Below are positions 59,751 through 64,000 of a stretch of DNA of 64,000 nucleotides, in pieces. Origin of the DNA: Cellulomonas endophytica. GTDB taxonomy: Bacteria; Actinomycetota; Actinomycetes; Actinomycetales; Cellulomonadaceae. The stretch is taken from assembly GCF_004123805.1 (NCBI RefSeq), contig NZ_RWJX01000010.1, forward strand, positions 1 to 64,000. Reading direction: 5' to 3'. Below the pieces are notes generated by a model, which was given only the letters and a program-made list of their open reading frames with translations, did not search any database and was not told the origin of the DNA. The position numbers were made by a program, and so were the translations under genes. Every line of letters begins with the position of its first letter. Position 1 is the first letter of the stretch.

Positions 59751-61891
59751 GCCGTGGCTCCCGCGGCCAGGCGGCCGGCGCGCTCCTCGTCGACGACCCC
59801 GCCGTACACGTCCGCGAGGGCCAGGGCCATGCGCTCGACGGTGAAGCTGCGCTGGACGGTCCGCAGGGACCGGGCGGCCCGGCGGCCGTCGGTCTCCGCG
59901 GTCGAGGCCGTGAGCGCCGCACCCACGGCGGCGGCGAGCCGGTCGCGGTCCCACGTCGCGGTGAGGAAGCCCGTGACGCCCTCGACGACGTAGGTCGCGG
60001 GGCCGCCGCCGTCCGGCGCGACGACGACGAGGCCCGACGCCATCGCCTCGAGCAGGGCGATGCCGAACTCCTCCTTGAGGCTGGCGCAGGCGTAGACGCC
60101 CTGCGGCGCGACGAGGCCCGGCAGGCCCGTCCGCACGGCCGCGACCCAGCGCGCGACGACGTCGTTGGGCCGGTGCCCGGGCACGAGGAGGCCCGCCGCG
60201 GCGCGCTCCCCGGGGGGCACGACCGCCGCGATGCGGTCGAGCTGCTCGCGCTCGTCGGCGGAGGGGTCGGCGACGTCCCCGCCCACCACGAGGAGGTTCG
60301 CACGCCCGCGCAGGTCGCTGCCCGCCCACGCCTCCACGAGCGTCGCCATGCCCTTCACGCGGTGCAGGCGACCGACGCTGACGACGAGCGGCAGCCCCCG
60401 CCGCTCGGGGGCGAGGCCGCCGACGAGGTCGCGCAGCTCGGCCAGCGCGGGCGTCGGCGCCGCTCCCCCGGCGTGCGCGACGGCCTCGCCGACCGCCCGC
60501 TCGACCACCCCGAGGTCGACGCCCTCCGGGACGACCGTGTGCCGCTCGGGCCGGGCGGCGATGTCGATGCCCACCAGCCGGCGCATGTCGCGGCGCAGCG
60601 CGGGCCTCGGGAAGAGGACGGTGTGCGCCGCGTTCGCCGCCAGCCGCTGGACGAGGCGGGCGCGGAACCAGAAGTGCTCCACCGCGTCGACGTCGCCCAG
60701 GTTGTCCCGGCGCAGCGTGCCCGCGAGGTCCAGGGAGTGGATCACCGCGTGCGGGTCCGGGGCGACGGTGAAGACGACGGGGATGTCGAGCGCACGGGCC
60801 ACGTCCGCGGCCGCGAGGCTGCCCACGTCGGCCATGCGCAGGTGGAGCACGTCGACCCCGGCGGCGCGCACGACCCGGCGGATCCCGCGCCGGGCCGCGA
60901 CCCGCAGGGGCCAGGCGGAGGGCGAGGGCACGGGGTCGTGGAGCAGGGGGACGCGGCCGTAGACGTGCCCGTCACCCCCGAGCCCGGCCAGGTCGGCGCG
61001 CGCCTCCACGGCGGACCCGCGCGACATCGTGACGACCCGTCGCACCGGCGTCGCGGACGGGGCGACGAGCGCGTCGCCGAGCCGGACGAGCAGCGTCGCG
61101 ATGCCGCCGTTGTCGCCCGCGCCCGCCGCCGTCAGACGGGCGTCGACGTCCGCGTGCAGGAAGAGCTGGCCGACGGTCAGCCCGTCCCCGTCGCCCGCGT
61201 GCACCGGCGGCGGCGCCGTGTCGAGCAGCGCCAGCCTTGCCACGTCGCCGAGGTGGCCGGGCGCGGCCGCGAGCCGGTCGAGGAGCGCCAGCACGGCGGG
61301 GACCCCGGGCCGCTCGCCCAGGGCCGCCACCGCGGCGACCCGCGCGACCTCGTCCTCCGCGGGGTCGTCCGCCACGACGAGGAGCGGGCGCACGGCCAGC
61401 GGGTGCGCGACGAGGCCGAGCGTCTCGACGAGGCGCGCCCGGGCGGCCGGCTCCCGGACGCCCACGAGCGCGCTCTCCAGCCCGACCGCGACGGGCTCCG
61501 GCGCGTGCGCGGCCCACTGCTCGAGGCTGCGCTGCGCGAGCATCCCGGCGAAGCCGCCGTCGGCCGTCATCGCGACGAGGCGCGCCACCGCCTCCGGGCG
61601 GGGCAGGCCGCCGCCGACGACCCACGCGGCGTGCTCGCGCAGGAACGGGCGCGGGTCGGACAGCAGCGCGGCGACGGCGCGCGAGGCCTCCTCGTCGGCA
61701 GCGGCACCCAGGGCGTGCACGGCGGCGATCGCGACGAGCTGGTCGCCGTCCTCCAACGCCCCGCGCAGGACGCGGACCGTGCGGGTGCCGGGGTCGCGGC
61801 TGGCCTCGAAGGCCAGCTCGTCCGCCAGGTGCACGGCGTCGACGATGTGCTCGGCGGCGCGCAGCGCGTCGAGCGAGGTCTGGATGCCCAC
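59747..61891 (-). CDS. HEAT-like repeat protein fused to a GT4 glycosyltransferase
   Basis: A 714-residue protein. Residues about 1-250 are Ala/Leu-rich helical repeats of HEAT/PBS-lyase type (AIAAVHALGAAADEEASRAV, VARVAAVAALGERPGVPAVL). Residues about 285-700 form a GT-B glycosyltransferase of family 4: VDVLHLRMADVGSLAAADVA, LPLVVSVGRLHRVKGMATLV and the E-x7-E element SLKEEFGIALLEAMASGLVV followed by APDGGGPATYV. It should transfer a sugar from a nucleotide donor; the repeats may bind a partner or substrate. The fusion is unusual. GTG 61891. First gene of a two-gene operon. Confidence 0.85.
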   Translation of the reverse strand: MGIQTSLDALRAAEHIVDAVHLADELAFEASRDPGTRTVRVLRGALEDGDQLVAIAAVHALGAAADEEASRAVAALLSDPRPFLREHAAWVVGGGLPRPEAVARLVAMTADGGFAGMLAQRSLEQWAAHAPEPVAVGLESALVGVREPAARARLVETLGLVAHPLAVRPLLVVADDPAEDEVARVAAVAALGERPGVPAVLALLDRLAAAPGHLGDVARLALLDTAPPPVHAGDGDGLTVGQLFLHADVDARLTAAGAGDNGGIATLLVRLGDALVAPSATPVRRVVTMSRGSAVEARADLAGLGGDGHVYGRVPLLHDPVPSPSAWPLRVAARRGIRRVVRAAGVDVLHLRMADVGSLAAADVARALDIPVVFTVAPDPHAVIHSLDLAGTLRRDNLGDVDAVEHFWFRARLVQRLAANAAHTVLFPRPALRRDMRRLVGIDIAARPERHTVVPEGVDLGVVERAVGEAVAHAGGAAPTPALAELRDLVGGLAPERRGLPLVVSVGRLHRVKGMATLVEAWAGSDLRGRANLLVVGGDVADPSADEREQLDRIAAVVPPGERAAAGLLVPGHRPNDVVARWVAAVRTGLPGLVAPQGVYACASLKEEFGIALLEAMASGLVVVAPDGGGPATYVVEGVTGFLTATWDRDRLAAAVGAALTASTAETDGRRAARSLRTVQRSFTVERMALALADVYGGVVDEERAGRLAAGATA

Positions 61892-62114
61892 GGACGATCC
61901 CCCGGTCTGGAGAAGTGCCGGAGGTCGACGGACGGTCGTCTCCGGCGCCCGAGACGGTAACGGCCCGGAGCCCCCGCCACCCGCCGAGGGCGGACGCCCG
62001 TAGCAGCGTGCTCTCAGGTGCGGGCGCTCCGCCGCCGGTCACGGCGTCGGGCGCCTCACGGCCCTTCACCCTAAGGTGCGAACCTCCGACCGCCGACGAC
62101 GACAGGAGGAGCCC

Positions 62115-64000
62115 GTGGGCCCGAGCACCGAGGACACCGGCACCGACCTCGCCCGCCCCGCCCGCCCCGCCCGCCCGGACGGCGGCCGTCGGGCCCGCCC
62201 CCCTCGCGGGTCGCGGGCGACCCCCCGGTCGGTCGGGGTCCTCTCGGTCGCGGTGCTCGCGGCGGCGGTGCTGCCGGCAGGTCCGGCCGCCGGCGACGAC
62301 GACCCGGCGGCCGGGTCCCCCACCCCCCGCGCCGTGCGCGTGAACGCCGGCGGCGACGCCTACCGCGACGTCGAGGGGCGGCTCTGGTCCGCCGACGCCG
62401 GCCACGTCGGCGGCCGCCCGACGACGGTCGACGACGTCGGTCCGGTGTCCGGCACGGAGGACGACGCGCTCTACCAGGACCTGCGGGTGGGCATGGACGC
62501 CTACCGGCTCCCGCTCGACGCGGCCGGCACCTGGCGCGTGACGCTCCACCTGCTCGAGAACTTCCACACCGCGCCCGGGGAGCGGGTCTTCTCCGTGAGC
62601 GCGGAGGGCACCCCCGTCGTCGAGCGGCTCGACCTCCACGCCGAGGTGGGGCACGCCACGGCGCACACGGTCGGCGTCGACGTCCGGGTCGACGACGGGG
62701 TCCTCGACCTGGTCTTCGACGAGCACGTCAACCACGCCACCGTCTCGGCGATCGCCGCGGTCCCGCTCGACGAGGACGGGCCCGCACCGGCACCGCCCGC
62801 TCCGCCCGCCCCGCCGGCGCCCCCTGCCGTCCCCCGCCCCCCGGCGGCCACGTTCCCCCTGCGCGCGAGCGCGGACGGGGACCACCTCGTGACCGCGGCC
62901 GGCCGGCCCTTCCTCTACCTCGCCGACACGGCGTGGATGGCGCCCTCGCGCATGGACCAGGGCGAGATCCGCCGCTGGCTCGACGCCCGCGAGGAGCAGG
63001 GCTTCACCGCGGTGCAGGTGTCCCTGCTGCACTTCGTCGGCCAGCAGGACGAGGGCCCCGCCAACGCCTACGGCGACAGGCCGTTCGTCGACGGCCTCGA
63101 CCTGTCGCGGCCCCTCGAGGTCGGCGAGCGCACCCGCGACCCGCGCCGCGACGACTACGACTACTGGGACCACGTCGCCTACCTCGTCGAGGAGGCCGCC
63201 GCCCGGGGGCTGGCCGTCACCGCCGTGCCGTCCTGGTACGGCTACGGCGGCGAGGACTGGCGCGCGCACGTGACGACCCGCAACGCCGGGGCCTACGGCG
63301 CCTTCCTGGGGCGGCGGCTGGGTGGCCACACGAACCTCGTCTGGATGCTGGGCGGCGACAACGCGCCCCGGGGCGACGTCGCGAAGGTCGCCCCCGGCGG
63401 GGACCGGTCGGACAAGGTCGCCGCGACGGACGCCATGGCGCGGGCGCTGCGCGAGCACTCCCCCGTCCGCCACCTCATGACCTACCACGGCCCCCGGGCG
63501 GTGTCCTCGGCCGCGTTCTTCGGGGGGCGCGAGTGGCACACCCTGGTCAACCCCTACTCGGACCAGCTCGTCCACCGCCACGCGGGCGCGGCCTTCGGCC
63601 GGGGCGTGCCCTCCGTCGTCGCCGAGGCCTACTACGACGGCCGGGAGCGCGCCCCGTTCCTCGACCGCACCGAGCTGCGCGCGCAGGCCTGGTGGGCGGT
63701 GCTGTCCGGGGCGGGCTTCGCGTACGGGCACGAGGACGTGTGGGACGTCGACCGCGGCTGGCCGGCCGCGGTCCGCGCGCGCTCGGCGACGGACGTCGGC
63801 CGGATCGCGGGCCTCCTCGCCGAGCACCCCGAGGTCGAGCCCGTGCGGGCGCCCCTCCTCGCCGGGGCCGGGGGCGACGACGCGACGCGCGCGGTGTCCG
63901 GGCGGTCGTCGAGCGGCGCCGTGCTCACCTACGTGCCGTCGCGCCGGTCGCTCACGCTCGACCTGGCGGCCGCCGGCCGCCTCACGTCGGCCGACCGGGT
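62115..64000 (+). CDS. Malectin-like/DUF4038 glycoside-hydrolase-like secreted protein, incomplete
   Basis: The GTG at 62115 follows AGGAGG and the frame is open to the window end. After a charged N-terminal stretch comes a signal-like segment (SVGVLSVAVLAAAVLPAGPA). A malectin-like carbohydrate-binding domain follows (VNAGGDAYRDVEGRLWSAD, then YRLPLDAAGTWRVTLHLLEN), then a Pro linker (APPAPPAPPAPPA) and a DUF4038/apiosidase-like TIM barrel: FLYLADTAWMAPSRM, WMLGGDNAPRGD and SVVAEAYYDG, giving a probable catalytic Asp and Glu. It is likely an extracellular enzyme cleaving plant cell-wall side chains. The C-terminus lies outside the window. Confidence 0.82.
   Translation, partial: MGPSTEDTGTDLARPARPARPDGGRRARPPRGSRATPRSVGVLSVAVLAAAVLPAGPAAGDDDPAAGSPTPRAVRVNAGGDAYRDVEGRLWSADAGHVGGRPTTVDDVGPVSGTEDDALYQDLRVGMDAYRLPLDAAGTWRVTLHLLENFHTAPGERVFSVSAEGTPVVERLDLHAEVGHATAHTVGVDVRVDDGVLDLVFDEHVNHATVSAIAAVPLDEDGPAPAPPAPPAPPAPPAVPRPPAATFPLRASADGDHLVTAAGRPFLYLADTAWMAPSRMDQGEIRRWLDAREEQGFTAVQVSLLHFVGQQDEGPANAYGDRPFVDGLDLSRPLEVGERTRDPRRDDYDYWDHVAYLVEEAAARGLAVTAVPSWYGYGGEDWRAHVTTRNAGAYGAFLGRRLGGHTNLVWMLGGDNAPRGDVAKVAPGGDRSDKVAATDAMARALREHSPVRHLMTYHGPRAVSSAAFFGGREWHTLVNPYSDQLVHRHAGAAFGRGVPSVVAEAYYDGRERAPFLDRTELRAQAWWAVLSGAGFAYGHEDVWDVDRGWPAAVRARSATDVGRIAGLLAEHPEVEPVRAPLLAGAGGDDATRAVSGRSSSGAVLTYVPSRRSLTLDLAAAGRLTSADR

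Overview
The window is very GC-rich, uses GTG starts freely, and packs genes with 4-bp ATGA/GTGA stop/start overlaps. Its gene families (DUF302, DUF202, DUF3159, LtrA, NiCoT, MmyB-type XRE regulators, neprosin and Het-C-like proteins) fit an actinobacterium, probably a Micrococcales/Cellulomonadaceae-type soil organism; that family-level placement is inference. No rRNA, complete tRNA or CRISPR array was seen.

Positions 1-11,830 look like an accessory island. It opens with a decayed gene, then carries a reactive-sulfur detoxification regulon: thioredoxin, a DUF302 protein, a CstR-type repressor, a TauE-type exporter, a rhodanese-DUF2892 protein, a metallo-beta-lactamase/rhodanese fusion (persulfide dioxygenase type) and a single-domain rhodanese. 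Three near-identical operators of the ATACCCCC-GGGGGTAT type lie upstream of the thioredoxin gene, the repressor gene and the last rhodanese gene. A nickel/cobalt permease and an MFS carrier sit inside the cluster. The island ends with a broken DUF202 pair, an intact tyrosine integrase, a cluster of 10-mer repeats, a nonsense-mutated integrase remnant and unassignable decayed sequence.

Positions 11,833-18,703 hold regulator/effector pairs: a MerR gene with a membrane protein, a MarR gene divergent from an epoxide-hydrolase-like protein with twin operators between them, LtrA and a TetR gene, then a chlorophyllase/PAF-acetylhydrolase-like enzyme.

Positions 18,784-34,318 are the most unusual part: one nine-gene minus-strand operon with gaps of 32 bases or less. 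In order of transcription it encodes a neprosin-domain protein, an 86-residue protein with a CPPGYVPRRK motif, five large beta-rich proteins (802, 679, 729, 745 and 1095 aa; four share a D-x-x-D...YxxP module, and the 1095-aa protein carries an OmpA-like domain between Pro/Gly repeat linkers), a possible ABBA-type prenyltransferase-like protein, and an alpha/alpha-toroid protein with a DSDD motif like class II terpene cyclases. None has an evident signal peptide. No described system matches this set to my knowledge. A Het-C/phospholipase-C-like protein of similar style (43,869-46,517) has the same ribosome-binding context as the neprosin gene.

Positions 34,465-50,184 carry an alpha-carbonic anhydrase lipoprotein, a hexitol PTS operon (IIA, IICB, Zn-dependent dehydrogenase, DeoR regulator), a flavin/F420-type oxidoreductase, two MFS carriers, a PAS-GGDEF-EAL c-di-GMP enzyme, a C-terminally truncated alcohol dehydrogenase coupled to a beta-carbonic anhydrase behind a MerR-type promoter with a 19-bp spacer, and an XRE regulator. 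Positions 50,396-64,000 carry a DUF3159 protein, an SDR, a frameshifted hemerythrin gene, MarR/NTF2-like genes, a LuxR regulator, a vanadium-haloperoxidase-like protein whose reading frame breaks at a C7 run, a DHFR-like pseudogene interrupted by a 31-bp palindrome, a beta-lactamase-family lipoprotein, two glycosyltransferases (one fused to HEAT-like repeats) and, running off the end, a malectin/DUF4038 glycosidase-like protein.
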